From Amphibalanus amphitrite (taxonomy: Eukaryota > Arthropoda > Thecostraca > Balanomorpha > Balanidae), in contig NW_024881836.1 of NCBI RefSeq assembly GCF_019059575.1, positions 434,001-498,000 on the forward strand: a stretch of DNA of 64,000 bases. Direction: 5' to 3'. The position numbers and the translations under genes were made by a program. Under the pieces are notes generated by a model. That model ran no database searches and was not told the DNA's origin. It saw only the letters and a program-made list of their open reading frames with translations. Below are positions 11,099 to 23,748 of the stretch, one piece after another (position 1 is the first letter of the stretch; each line of letters begins with the position of its first letter).

Positions 11099-12080
11099 CA
11101 GGGTGTTTCACTAAAAGTGTCAAAAAGTAAATGCTTATTAAAGATATATAGAATATGCAAATCACGTGGCTGAGCACGTGGCTTTGTTGCAAATTTTTGG
11201 ACATTTATTATTTATCCATTTAAGATATATTTTACACTCATACGGAGCGAGGGCAGGAGGCCAAAGTTACTAGTCATTTTTTCCTTATGCAGAACAAGAA
11301 CAGGTTATTTACACCGCAACAGGAGCGGTGGATTACACTTACATACGTTTGGTGCCATCAGAAACATTGAAACCGTATGCCGACTTTTCAGGAAACTTTT
11401 TACTCTCTCACCTCGCTACGTTCCAGATTATAAAAGTTTCAAAGGGCTTGTTGAGAGGTTTAAAAGGGTTCCTTCGATGCCGGTGCCAGTCCAAAAAAGG
11501 CGGGGTTGCCCCCACCTCTCGGCGGAAACCGTTGAGAAGGTCAGGGTCTTTTTGAGGGCCTTTGAAGATAACAAGAAACTAATTCCAACATCAGAAATAG
11601 CCAGGGCCTTACAAGTTATTAAAATCAACCACTGTAACGGCTGTAGCCACCAGGAACTGACTGGACCAGAAGCTCCTGGGCCGAATAATCAGCTGCCTCG
11701 CCGCCCGCCCCTGGCCAGCGCGAAGCCCCGTCTGTCACCGCTAAGCCTCTGGTTTGGTCAGTGACTCAGTAGCTCTCGCAGAGCTGAGGAAGACTCAAGT
11801 CGCATCACTTCGGGAGCTGAAGAGCACAATTCAAGGCTTTGCCGACAGTCTGGACGCTGAAGATGAAAACGGGCTGTGAGGCACCTCCGGACACGTGCCG
11901 AAACGGTGCATCAAAAGAAGGGGCAGAGGTGTGGAATAGGTTTGAGTGACGGTGATATCGTTTTTATATATTCAAATGTCCAACAATTGTGGATGAAATT
12001 ATATGCAAATTTTCTTAGAAACATTGTTATTATGTGCATTATGACCTTTTACTTTTTGACACTTTTAGTGAAACACCCTG
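11099..12080. mobile_element. Tc1/mariner-type element, 982 bp, inactivated
   Basis: Inverted ends CAGGGTGTTTCACTAAAAGT...and its complement share over 25 bp, with TA at 11097-11098 and 12081-12082. The + strand frame at 11477-11640 encodes RRGCPHLSAETVEKVRVFL and then TSEIARAL. This resembles the N-terminal DNA-binding region of IS630/Tc1/mariner transposases, but no catalytic DDE region survives. The right TA is also the left TA of the next element. Confidence 0.7.
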
Positions 12081-12082
12081 TA

Positions 12083-13026
12083 GGGGAAGGTGGGGTAAGA
12101 CGGCCCAGCGGGGCAAGACGGACCACCAGCCCTCCCGGCTGAACCGCTGCTGGTATCTACTGCTTTATGCCTTCACTATGTTTGTTTTCCTTCGTAACAA
12201 TGGCCACCTTGAGCTCATGCTGCTAGGATGCATAGCTTTTGAGTTATTGAGAAAAATGTTGTTTTTCGTCAAACCGATCTAATATGAGAGGTCTACGGGT
12301 GATTCAATTACGGCGCCTTTCTTGCATGATTAGTTTCTATTTTGCACTTAACTGTGAAGAACAAAGTTATAAACTTAGTTATAGTCACACTTTAGGAAAG
12401 GCAAGGTTTTGCAATGTTGGGTTATTTGACATATACGTCATGATAATGACAGAATTTAGATTTGGGGCAAGACGGACCACTGTGGTCCATCTTACCCTGT
12501 GGTGGTCCATTGTACCCTGCATATGGAAAGTTCTTTTCCAAAACATTGACACAAGTTTAAGTAAGCTAATTTTTCAGGAAGGAGTCTTTGTTGCATGTGA
12601 GCCATGCATGCAAGTGCTCAGTTAGCATGCATTCATGCCAAACGACAATCAACTCACATGTTCCCAGCTTTTAGCTGCATTTCCATCACACATGAGTAAA
12701 GAATAAAGGCTCATTTTGTTATTTTACCATTCTGGTTACTTTTTCTTACAAGAGTACAGAGCAGAAGTGTAACACACATGAACGGATATCAGGCACTGCT
12801 GGGTGGTCCGTCTTACCCCACGTTTTTTCTTGTCTGAGTTTTTGACATGTCCCTCTTTAAGAGCATCCACCACCTAGATGTCTTTAATTTGAAATTTAGT
12901 CTTTACACATATCAACAGAGGAAGGATTGAGCATTCCGAAGACTATAAATAATATGAATTACGAGAGCAGTGTAGCAAGATATGCGGCCTCAAACCTTAG
13001 CTGGTCCGTCTTACCCCACCTTCCCC
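12083..13026. mobile_element. TA-flanked element with GGGGAAGGTGGGG ends, 944 bp
   Basis: Inverted ends GGGGAAGGTGGGGTAAGACG are perfect for about 21 bp, flanked by TA at 12081-12082 and 13027-13028. The word AAGACGGACCA, or its complement TGGTCCGTCTTACC, recurs near both ends and inside (about 12115, 12475, 12480-12515, 12805, 13000). Open frames inside match nothing I recognise. Relatives are at 53380-54338 and 61975-63192. Confidence 0.75.
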
Positions 13027-13059
13027 TAGGTGTTATTCAAGTTTGACGTCATGACACAA

Positions 13060-14870
13060 TTTTAATGAAGGTTCTAGATCTCGTGCGGGAACAGGAATAG
13101 CACCATCCGATTCGTCGTGAAAAACTGCATCAGATAGACACCCTTTTTGGTCTGAGTAATCCTCAAAATTTGACCTCACTTGACCTGACCTTTACCTGAC
13201 GCCGACCAGACCTTCATCCAGATATGGTCCGTTTCACTTGTTAAGTACGTCCATTATCTTCTATGAATAAAATGTCCCATAACACTTGCGTCGCATACAT
13301 CTTCCTATTCTATAGTTCGCCTTTGGTAACCTGAGGGTATTATTATAAAATAAAATCCGAGCCCGCTGCGAATTTTATTCCTGATTCTAAGAAAAAAAGG
13401 AGCCGGATGATGCATTTCCAATTTCCATCAAGCACGCATGCTTTTTTTGTAGCGAGAAGCTGTTTTCCAGGGTATCCGGGAAGTCATGGCGCTTTTTAAC
13501 ATTTCTGAAAACAAATAATGTCTGCTTCACAGATGCTCGACAGTAGATCAAAACAATGATCAGGGACACCAAGCCACATAGTTACTTACGCTAAGTACTC
13601 CGATTTAGTGTCGTCTGTAGCTGACGACAGCTTCGGCGCGAAGGTGGAAGCGCCTGCATGTTTTGACGATGCAGGGTATTTTCAGGTCCTCCCATGCTGC
13701 CATGCTGCGACTCCAGGTTGGGATGAGAGGTGACCTAGAGCTTATTCTACAAAACGCGTAGCTCGCATTAGTCGAGTGGGTTAATGTTGAGAGAATAAAG
13801 CGGCCTAATCTCATTTCGTCAAGGTGATCTGGTCCACCGAGCTCCTCTGTTAGTTTGGCTTGAACGACAGCGGCGTCGTTGGAGGGCGCTCCGTGATGTT
13901 GAAATGCAAAGTGACCCTTAGGGCCAATAGCCTTGACTCTCGGGTTGATGTGCGCGTCCACGAACCCCTCGTGGACCAACCTGTTATTCATTTATTTGAC
14001 ACTGACGAAGATGATGGAACATTTTTGTCCATTGCAGACCCCTGGATTTTCTTCGATTGCCGCTTAAATGCTGCTGCGTTTTCACTCAACGGTTTTGACA
14101 TGCCGCGGTCGTACCGGTCTGAATAGTTTTTCTAAGAATTTTCCGAGTCGGAATAAACAGTAAGTTGCTCAACCATGCGCCGAAAATGCCGCATCGCGCA
14201 TAAAACTCGCGACTCGTTCAAGCCGCACCCGGCCGCCACGCGTAGGCTTTCAGAGACAAGGCGCACCTTTGCCCATTTACCCATCACTAAAAACGATTTC
14301 AAAGTCATATTTACACGACCCATAGCTGAGCGATCAACGAGATGTCATGTCTGTGGTGATTGGCTGAATGTCCAATAATCATAGTTCGCGTTAGACGGCG
14401 TCTAAAAGAGGCGCCAAGACTTTATGGACATCCTGTATTTGCAGCTAATGGCTCGATTTATTTTATGATGGCCTCTGGCCCTGACCTTGACCTTTACATG
14501 GCGTGTGCAACGCTTCTTGTCTTGGTAGCCTAAGCACGTGTTTTGGGTAATCAATCTCCGTCCATTCGTTGCCAACTGGTCTCCAAAGCCGATGGTGTAG
14601 AAACTTGCAGTTTATAACCTTGACCTGACCTTGACCTAACCTCTGACCTACCTATGAAGGCAATAACTGTTTTGCTCCAAAGGTAGGTACGTCTTGCTGA
14701 CTGCTGAGAGCTTTCGAACGCCGTTTTCCCCGTCTTTCTACGACCATCCGTCCGGAATAAGACACGGGGCAGAATTTGCCCCCCCCCCCTCCCAGCAGGA
14801 CAAGTTCGGCTGGGAATAGTCGAGCGACGCGCGTTTTTTTTTTTTTTTTGGTGGGTGAGGAGAAGCCCTT
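13060..14870 (-). mobile_element. Relic of a TTAA-family element, reverse orientation, interrupted
   Basis: Stretches 13100-13330 and 14465-14830 match copy D (35111-36291) read backwards. Shared words include GTGAAAAACTGCATCAGATA and the AGGTCA-rich segment. The end hairpin GGGGCAGAATTTGCCCC is at 14766-14789. The terminal TTAA is lost. A degenerate Tc1-type insertion separates the two parts. Confidence 0.55.
13340..14434 (-). pseudogene. Degenerate Tc1/mariner-type transposon
   Basis: The right end reads, reversed, CAGGATGTCCATAAAGTCTT, next to TA. The - strand carries transposase remnants in several frames: a basic N-terminal part at 14323-14132, and at 13991-13605 a piece with FAFQHHGAPSNDAAVVQAKL. 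The second piece aligns by eye to the FQQDGAPxHTAxxVQxWL region of Tc1-like transposases, with the catalytic Asp replaced by His. Frame breaks and the missing left end mark it as dead. The left border is estimated from where the host TTAA relic stops matching copy D. Confidence 0.45.
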
Positions 14871-15010
14871 TCGGTCTAACGAACGAGATAATTTCAAAGC
14901 CGGAAAGATGATAGGAATTATATAGGGGCAGACATTGGTCTGGGCGGGTATCCTGGTGACTCGGGGCTGAGCTCATCACGAGGGTCACCCAGCCCGGCCC
15001 TGACAGTCAC
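14871..15010 (-). repeat. SINE-like repeat S, copy 1 (reverse)
   Basis: Reverse-oriented match to 48300-48581. Shared segments resemble TTTCGGTCTAACGAACGAGA, then GCCGGAAAGATGATAGG and the CATTGGTCTGGGCGGG part. Diverged and partial. Confidence 0.45.
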
Positions 15011-15423
15011 CGAACCAGGCTTCTGGGTGAGCTACTCGTATGGGATAAAGTTCCGGTCCAGCCCGGAACAGGGAGTTGAGGTGTGGAGGAGACTAGGATT
15101 TGGCTTTCCTGAGGATGGAAACGACGTAACGGTTCGGTTAAACGTATGTATATCCGATATATGTAATGTAACCCAAGGACATGTGAATTTTAAATCTTCA
15201 TACAATAAAAATAAAAAAGTAAAACATGATGACAAAATAATAAGTCTCATATCTTGACAGATCCATTGCGATCGTAAATATAGGTAAATCTAATTTGTTG
15301 AGGGGTCCAGTGATATCATAGATCATTTTGTAGGTAGGTACTCAATTTTAATCGGCACATAAATCCTGGAGGAACACTTATTCCAATTCGCAATGGGTCT
15401 ATTTCGCAATGTTGTGTTAGAGA
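15011..15423. other. Intergenic stretch, no feature recognised
   Basis: About 400 bp between the S repeat and R1 copy 3. Short open frames on both strands overlap each other and match nothing. Nothing else seen. Confidence 0.4.
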
Positions 15424-15735
15424 TCTTATTACGGACTTACGGAGCGATCGGAGCGAGCGAAGTCTTACGTAGGTAGAGTAGCAGAAAATTCTGAGTATAT
15501 GAGCGACCGGCCGGCCGGCCGGCCTTGGTCACACTTTTGCGAAGCTTATATCTCAGCGACAGCAACCACTCGACCGATTTACTTCCGGTAATTTTTGTAG
15601 GATAGCTTCATTCCTTCTAAGTTCTACCAAGTATTGAACTATTACCGATGCATGTGGGTGACCCTTAATGCACGTGCCACGTGCAACACGAAGAAGTGTC
15701 AGTTTTGCAGCAATTGCAATATCTTGGTAAGATAT
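15424..15735. repeat. Dispersed repeat R1, copy 3 (left half only)
   Basis: Begins ATTACGGACTTACGGAGCGA and continues with GCGACCGGCCGGCCGGCCGG and the ATCTCAGCGACAGCAACCAC unit. It ends near AATATCTTGGTAAGATATTG, without the palindrome-bearing right half. A short AGGTCAGGTCAGGTCAACC run follows at 15818-15837. Confidence 0.65.
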
Positions 15736-16309
15736 TGCTGTGGGTTTTTCGGGGTGCTGATCACGAATATCGTGTTAGTTTTGACCGATCACAGACGACG
15801 CCTTTAAGCATTTAGACCAGGTCAGGTCAGGTCAACCAGTAGGGGTCGTGACTAGTATTCGTAGTAGGTACCTACGTGTCAACTGCCTCCAACAGCTTCG
15901 TAACATGTTACGAAGGCACCAAAACTACCTACTTTGTAAATGTTCAAATGGCTGCTAGACAGGGGCGGATCCAGGAAAACTCCAAGGGGAGGGTCATGAA
16001 TCGAAGTGGTGCCCCTACCTATACCCAAACTTAAAAACTCAACGGATTTCGTCCACTTCATTTTGGTGGTGCCCCCATTTTAAGTTTTTTTCTTTTTATT
16101 TTTTATTTTTAGTCAGAATCTTAACTCTTAGCCACAACCACATTTACCAATTGTAAGCAAGTATATATGAATGTGCTATGTGTACCTAAATATGTTGTGG
16201 ACGCTGAGTAGTGAGTACTTACCAGGAACGTTATCAGGTAAGCAAATCGTTGTCAGTCCGACGAACTTGACCCTGGCGTCTAAAGGGTCTGTCCTTGACA
16301 CTTCAGAGT

Positions 16310-17419
16310 TCAGGATTGTCAGGGGCACCAAAGTCCTTCCAGGGACACCACAAACCTGTCAGGGGCACCTACGGCCTTGTAGGGGCGCCACAGGCCCGCC
16401 AGGGGCACCACAGGCCTGCCAGGAAGCAGGGGCACCACAGGTCTAGCAAGTATACACGACAGGCCTGTCAGGGGCACAACGGGCCTGTTGGGCCCATGAG
16501 CACCCCTAGGGGCAGGGGCACCACAGTCCTTCCAGGGGCAACGCAGGCCTGTGAGGGGCACCAGCGGCCTAGCAGGGGCACCAGTCAACAAAGGCCTGCC
16601 AGGGGCACCACAGACCTGCCAGGGGCACCAGAGGCCTGCCAGGAGCACCACCGACCTCGCAGGGGTAACTTGGGCCTGTCAGGGCCCAGGGGCACCACGG
16701 GCCTGTCGAGAGGCACTTCAGGCTTTTCAGGGGCACCATAGTCCTCTCCGGGCGCAGGGGTAGCAGGGGCACCAGAGGCCTGCCAGGGGCACTACAGGCC
16801 TAGCAAGGGCACCACTGGTCTATCAGGGGCACCACGAGCCTGTCATAGCCAGGCATCTCAGGCTTGTCAAGGCCGCACCACAGGTCTGTGAGGGGCACCA
16901 GCGACCTAGCAGGGGCACCAGTCAACACAGGTCTGCCAGGGGCGCCACAGACCTGCCAGGGGCACCACAGACCTGCCAGGGGCACCAGAGGTCTGCCAGG
17001 GGCACCACCGGCCTCGCAGGGGCACCTTGGGCCTGTCAGGGGCACCACGGGCCTGTCAGGGGCACCACGGGCCTGCCGAGGGGCACTTCAGACTTTTCAG
17101 GGGCACCAGTCCTCTCCGGGCGCAGGGGTACCAGCGGCCTAGCAAGGGCACCAGAGGCCTGCCAGGGGCACCAGCGGCCTAGCAAGGGCACCAGAGGCCT
17201 GCCAGGGGCACCACAGGCCTAACAAGGGCATCACGGGCCTGTCAGGGGCACCTCAGGCTTATCAGGGCCCAGGGACACCACAGTCCTTCCAAGGGCACCG
17301 CAAGCCTGTCAGGGGCACCAGAGGCCTGCCAGGGGCACCACAGGCCTAGCAAGGGCACCACTGGCCTGTCAGGGGCACCTCAGGCTTGTCAGGGCCCAGG
17401 GGCACCACAGTCCTTCCAG
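16310..17419. repeat. 20-bp minisatellite, main block
   Basis: Tandem units of CCTGCCAGGGGCACCACAGG, with mutations and occasional inserts such as GGGCCCAGGGGC. Over 50 units by eye. Long frames on both strands (about 70-150 codons of Gly-His/Pro-Leu repeats) are by-products of the repeat. Confidence 0.9.
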
Positions 17420-18515
17420 TAGTAGTAGTAGTTTATTAAAGAGCCATCCACAAGACAAGTGGCTATTATGGCCTTCACGTCAATAAAATCGGATCATAAC
17501 ATGCAGGGTAAAATACACACTCACGATGTTACACAACCTAAAATATACATATAGCTCAGGATAAAAAACATCACCTGCACGGCATCATGATTAAAAACGC
17601 GTTCATCACGTGTCTCGTCTCGAGAGTAGGTGGGCCTTCAGGGCTCGCCTGAACCGCGGACCTCGCTGGTTCCGCACCGACATGGGCAGATCGTTCATGA
17701 GGTGGGGAGAGCGGTATACAAACCGTCGCCGGCCCGCCTCCGAACGGATGGGTGGCACGTGCAGGAGATCGTCCTGTCTGGTGTGCCGGACATGGCCATG
17801 ATGGTCCCGGTTGAGGCAGACCTGACGGGCGATGCATTCGGGCTGGCTAGAGGAGAGGACTTTGTCAAGGAGGCAGAGGGATTGGTATTGGAAGAGTTGA
17901 GACGAGTCGAGCCACCCCAGCCTGTCTCGCACAGCTGACACGCGGTCAAACTTTCGTTTTCCCGCGATCACGCGAGCCGCAAAGTTGAGCAGCTTCTGGA
18001 TGGTTGCGAGGTTGCCAGCGCTGCCGCTGCCGTAAACAGAGAGGCAATAGCGGATGTGCGAGACGGCCAGGGCGGTGACTATCTCGGGAAGGGTGTCAGG
18101 AGGAAGGAAGTGGCGGAGGTGGGATAGTGTTGCGAGGATGCCGCAGCATCTACGCGAGACAGCCCTCACATGCGCGTCCCATGACAGGTGCTGGTCGAAG
18201 ACCACACCAAGATTTTTGACCTCAGTGCTGGGCGTCAGGCACGTGTCCTGATATCTGATTTTAATCGTCGGGAGGTTGCGCAAATTTTGTCTAGAACCAA
18301 AAGTGATGAGCTCGAATTTGTTTACGTTAACCTTTAAGCCGTTCGCAAGGAAGTAGTTGCCAAGAGAGGAAAGGGTGCTTTCCATGCGCGATGCAAGCGC
18401 TGGAAGAGCAGATTTAGGGCCGGAAACCAAGACCTGGGTGTCATCGGCGTACTGGATAACCAGTCCATCGGAGACGTACAAACTCAGGTCGTTGGCAAAC
18501 GCGCAGAAGAGGACA
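17420..18515 (-). mobile_element. 5'-truncated CR1/L2-like LINE fragment
   Basis: The - strand frame 18481-17606 encodes 291 residues of the C-terminal half of a non-LTR reverse transcriptase. The catalytic YADDTQ motif is at residues 11-16, followed by LKVNVNKFELITFGSRQ and VKNLGVVFDQHLSWDAHV, typical of CR1/L2-group elements. The end of the frame is DLPMSVRNQRG and a basic tail. Downstream on that strand come AATAAA and a (CTA)n tail (17418-17440 in reverse), a usual LINE 3' end. The fragment lacks the endonuclease and N-terminal part. It lies within the minisatellite, which resumes at 18520. Confidence 0.85.
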
Positions 18516-18519
18516 GGGG

Positions 18520-18830
18520 CATTACAAGCCTGTCAGGGGCACCAGAGGCCTAGCAAGGGCACCACAGGCCTGCCATGGATACCACAGGCCTGCCAGGGGC
18601 ACCACCGGCCTTGCAGGGGCGCCTCAGGCCTGTCAGGGGCACCACGTGCCTGCCGGGGACACTTCAGGCTTGTCAGGGGCGTTACAGTCCTGTCAGGGCC
18701 CAGGGGCACCAGGCCCGTGGTGTCCCTGCTAGGCCTGTGGTGCCCCTGGCGGTCCTTTGGTGCCCCTGTCAGGACTGTGATACCCCTGATAGGCCGGTGG
18801 TGCCCCTGGCAGGTCTTTGGGCCCCCGGGC
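18520..18830. repeat. 20-bp minisatellite, second block with inversion
   Basis: Same unit as at 16310. From about 18715 the units read in the opposite direction (GGCCTGTGGTGCCCCTGGC), so the array contains a head-to-head turn. Confidence 0.85.
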
Positions 18831-18885
18831 CTCAAGGGGGGCCATGACCCATGTGACCCCCCTTGGATCCGCCACTGCTGCTAGA

Positions 18886-19736
18886 TTCGAATTCAGCTAA
18901 AAAAAAAAACTAGCCTAGAAACATGTGTCATAAAAGGCTTGGAAAAGCCATTCTCTTCTTAGTTACGTCTTTATCGCCGATTTAAACGTTTAACGGCGGA
19001 ATTCCTGTTACCATGGGTAAAAAGCACTGTTTCCCACTGAGCCCTCACATTGTTCGCGGGTGTTGCATCGACGCAGTCCTTAGTTTTGGCAACCATTGGC
19101 TGACCCTGGCCGGGTCAGCCAAAAGGTCACCAAACGGGTCACGCGGCCAGAGAACGTGCGCTCATATGCATTTAGATCACTGTACACAGAAGCGGTTTAG
19201 CAGCAGTTTTGCAGAACAGTTTGGGGTCAGAGGACTACTGTCTTTTTAAGGTGACGACGCTTTTTTCTAGGATAAATCATTGGCACTTCAGGCAGCCATG
19301 TATGTATATATACCTACATACAGAACCCAGTCCAAGCTGGGTGCCATTGCTGCAGGCAAGACGGTGGGTACTAAAGGTAGGTCCATATCTTCTTTCATGT
19401 CTAGGTATAAGAGCCAAGAGGTAGTAGGCCTGCAAGGCGCCTATAGGAATATCAATTTGGATCCATAACACGCAATTCGATTTACAGACACTTCAAAACA
19501 CTCTAAAAAAACATCACCAATGGCGTTGCTCGACAAAATAAAAGTTTCCCACTGTCTGCGAAGGTCAGGAGCGATAGCGCGGTTGTGCTGCGCGGCCGGC
19601 ACCTGCTGCGTCCCCAGCCGGGGCGCGATAGGGACGTCTGCCGGCCGCCTCTCCGTGGGAGCGCTGCCGGCCGGCGCACGTGCCCTCGTGCAGTCCAGGA
19701 GCACTGCGCTGCGCCACCGCCACTGATAGATGACGG
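18886..19736. other. Upstream region of the cathepsin L gene
   Basis: No coding gene recognised. The part from 19570 to 19735 is GC-rich with several CCGGC words and ends at the TATA box. Open frames in it (for example 19565-19948 on -) overlap the promoter and match nothing. Confidence 0.4.
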
Positions 19737-19801
19737 TATATAAGCGCCAAGGGCGCGCATCCGGTAGGTTCTTCTCGTGGGACCCGACTTATCCGCAAAA
19801 G
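19737..19801 (+). promoter_or_regulatory. Putative TATA promoter and untranslated first exon of cathepsin L
   Basis: TATATAAG at 19737-19744. A start site is expected about 30 bp on (19768-19775). The short exon would end CCGCAAAAG at 19801 before a donor GTGAGATT. An acceptor CCCTTTTTCAG at 20822-20832 would join it to the ATG-bearing exon ten bases before the start codon. The same layout is present at the paralogue (1455-1395), which supports it. Inferred from sequence only. Confidence 0.5.
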
Positions 19802-20841
19802 GTGAGATTGTTCGCTGTGCAACAGGATGTTCTGTTCCGTGCCGAAAAGCTGTTGACGAGCACTGACCATGCATTTCGCCAATATTTTGGGGGCAGAACG
19901 AATTAGTCCTGCAAAGTTTGTATGGAAATTAGCACCAAGTAGCCTCACAATAACCCGGTTTACATAGCATATTTGGCGAGGCTCTAGCTCGTTAATTTGG
20001 CGATAATTTCGTTGCAGTGGTCTTCAAATATTTAGAGGGGATCATTTTGTAAATTGGTAAGCACCATTGGCATCTTTTGCAACATCACGGACGGAGATAT
20101 AAGCTTGCAACAAACCCTATGTAAACGCGTCTAATGCCACCGTTCTCAAAGACATTCGGTCCCGCATGGAGTCATTGGGAGCGTTTACCCAATTCCATCG
20201 GTCAATCGTGGGCATGCAGGTTGCCAATCGCAAAGTCGGGCAACTGCGTGTCTTCCAGTTGTTTGGATGGCCGAGTCAGACCTAGCACACGAAATGGCGA
20301 CGAGGATGGGCATAAAATAGTGCGAACAGGCAAAACAGTGGAGGAGACTTAGAGGGATAAGAGTTGAGACTTATACCGAAAGTTGAGAGTGGTATGACAA
20401 AAAAGGCGCCTCGGGCGATGACCGTGCGATAGTAGGACCTTACGACTTCAACCTCAGCCGCCTAGGACCGTTCAATGCAGGGCGCAGCTACGACCGCCAC
20501 TGATCATTGTAGAAACGATTGGGTGCAATACATGATGTCATTAGTAGAGGACAGAAATTTTGCCGGCCCCTGTAGTGATTCTACCTATACCATTCTCAAG
20601 ATAAATAATAGACATTAGATAGTCCCATTGGGCGCAAAATGACCTTAGTAGTCGGCGCGCCCTAAAGCCCCAATTAACAAACAAACAAGTCCCATATGGA
20701 CACATCTGCCGACTCAGATCTTGTGCGCCCGTCTGAGGCCGTTATCGGCCGGGGTCCGATTCACCGCCGCCTCATTTATCCGTACACGGTTTAGGACGCT
20801 CATCATCCCGTATGCATATCACCCTTTTTCAGCCACACACC

Positions 20842-22491
<1,650 letters not shown>

Positions 22492-23746
22492 GCCCTCCCT
22501 TCTCCGAACCGGGGGCGGTTTGCGGTGAGATGAGAAATAAAACAGAAAGCACTAGTGTCGCGTGTGAATCTCTGAGAGCGATATGCAACTATGCTTGCGC
22601 CCATATATGCCTGTATACAATTTGTACAATTTACAGCACATACCGACTCCCTCACGCACAAAACCCACACTTAAATTACACATATGAAGAGCGCGCATAT
22701 AGCCATACACCATCTGGTTAGTCATCGCCAACACTACTTATGCAAGCAAGTAACTTCACAGTTTTTGTCCTTCCTCTGTGGGGGACAGTAGTCCGACCTA
22801 GAAGGCAGGGAATTAAGGGCTTTGATGGTGCTCGAGCACCCCTTCACTGTCAAAAGTACCCCCTGAAATTGGAAAGTTCACATAGAATAATGATTCTTAT
22901 TTCCGTGGATGTCTTCCGCTAAAGTAAAACACAATCGTGTAGACAGCAGAAATGCTGGGAAGCGCATTGAAGTTCGTTACTTTGCAGGAATTTTATGGAG
23001 CCGTTCAGACATCGCTGAAAAGCACCCCTGACACTTTCACAATGCTCCACCTGTGGTCCGAGCCAAATCTGACAACAGACAATATGTAGAACAGGGTCAA
23101 GAGACCTATAGAATGCTTATTTCTGCAACATGACGGTCCTAGATTTGAGAAAAAAAAAGCAACAGGAAGGCAAAATTGAATAGACGCTGAAAGAGTAAGC
23201 TACCGCACCTACGAATCGTTTGGTGTCATTCTAACTAGTCGCTCCTCTGCTGAATAGGTCACGATGCACGGCGTAAATATATACGAGTTAGCCTTTGCTG
23301 ACCTTTGAAGGGCGGTTTAAGAGTTGTGAGGGCTTGTGAGATTATTAAATCCTGTAAGTTTCATCTCCCTCCCTCCCCGAATCACATACCACTGAAGTCG
23401 TTACGAAGTTTCGACATTTTCAGGCCCTGCAGCCGTTCCCTTATGACGTCTTAGGTCAGGGACTTAACCTGACGTGAAAATGCAGTTACTGCTTAAATCC
23501 GACTTGAATCAAAGGTCATGTGCGCTAGCTTTCAGCTCTCTATGGCCAGTGCGTTCCAAGCAATTACAACAAAAACTGTCAGGGGATGCGTCAACGCCAT
23601 TCCCCTCGGCCGAGTAGGGCAGTTAAAATCGATCGCATTTTAGTCTTAATTACACACCAAAGGTAGATCACGAGACACGAGCGCCGTCTGACCCAATGGA
23701 AGACAAGTAGGTAAGCTTGTTCGGAAAGAGCCCGAGTAGCAACAAA
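22492..23746. other. 3' flank of cathepsin L, no further gene recognised
   Basis: After the polyadenylation signal there is AT-rich sequence with short open frames only. No transposon ends, tandem repeats or RNA genes were recognised in this 1.2 kb. Confidence 0.4.
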
Positions 23747-23748
23747 TA

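Larger units (their letters stand above)
15960..18877. mobile_element. hAT-type element carrying a minisatellite, 2.9 kb
   Basis: Ends CAGGGGCGGATCC and GGATCCGCCACTG are inverted repeats. A perfect 8-bp target duplication CTGCTAGA lies at 15952-15959 and 18878-18885. The interior is mostly a 20-bp minisatellite (16310-17419 and 18520-18830) split by a CR1/L2-like LINE fragment. No hAT transposase is present. The minisatellite reverses strand near 18715. Confidence 0.85.

Noticed and set aside
16295-17142. Overlapping frames of 70-150 codons on both strands
   Set aside because: All are readings of the 20-bp minisatellite in different frames.
16310-18830. CRISPR-like array
   Set aside because: Units are contiguous without unique spacers, and the genome is eukaryotic.
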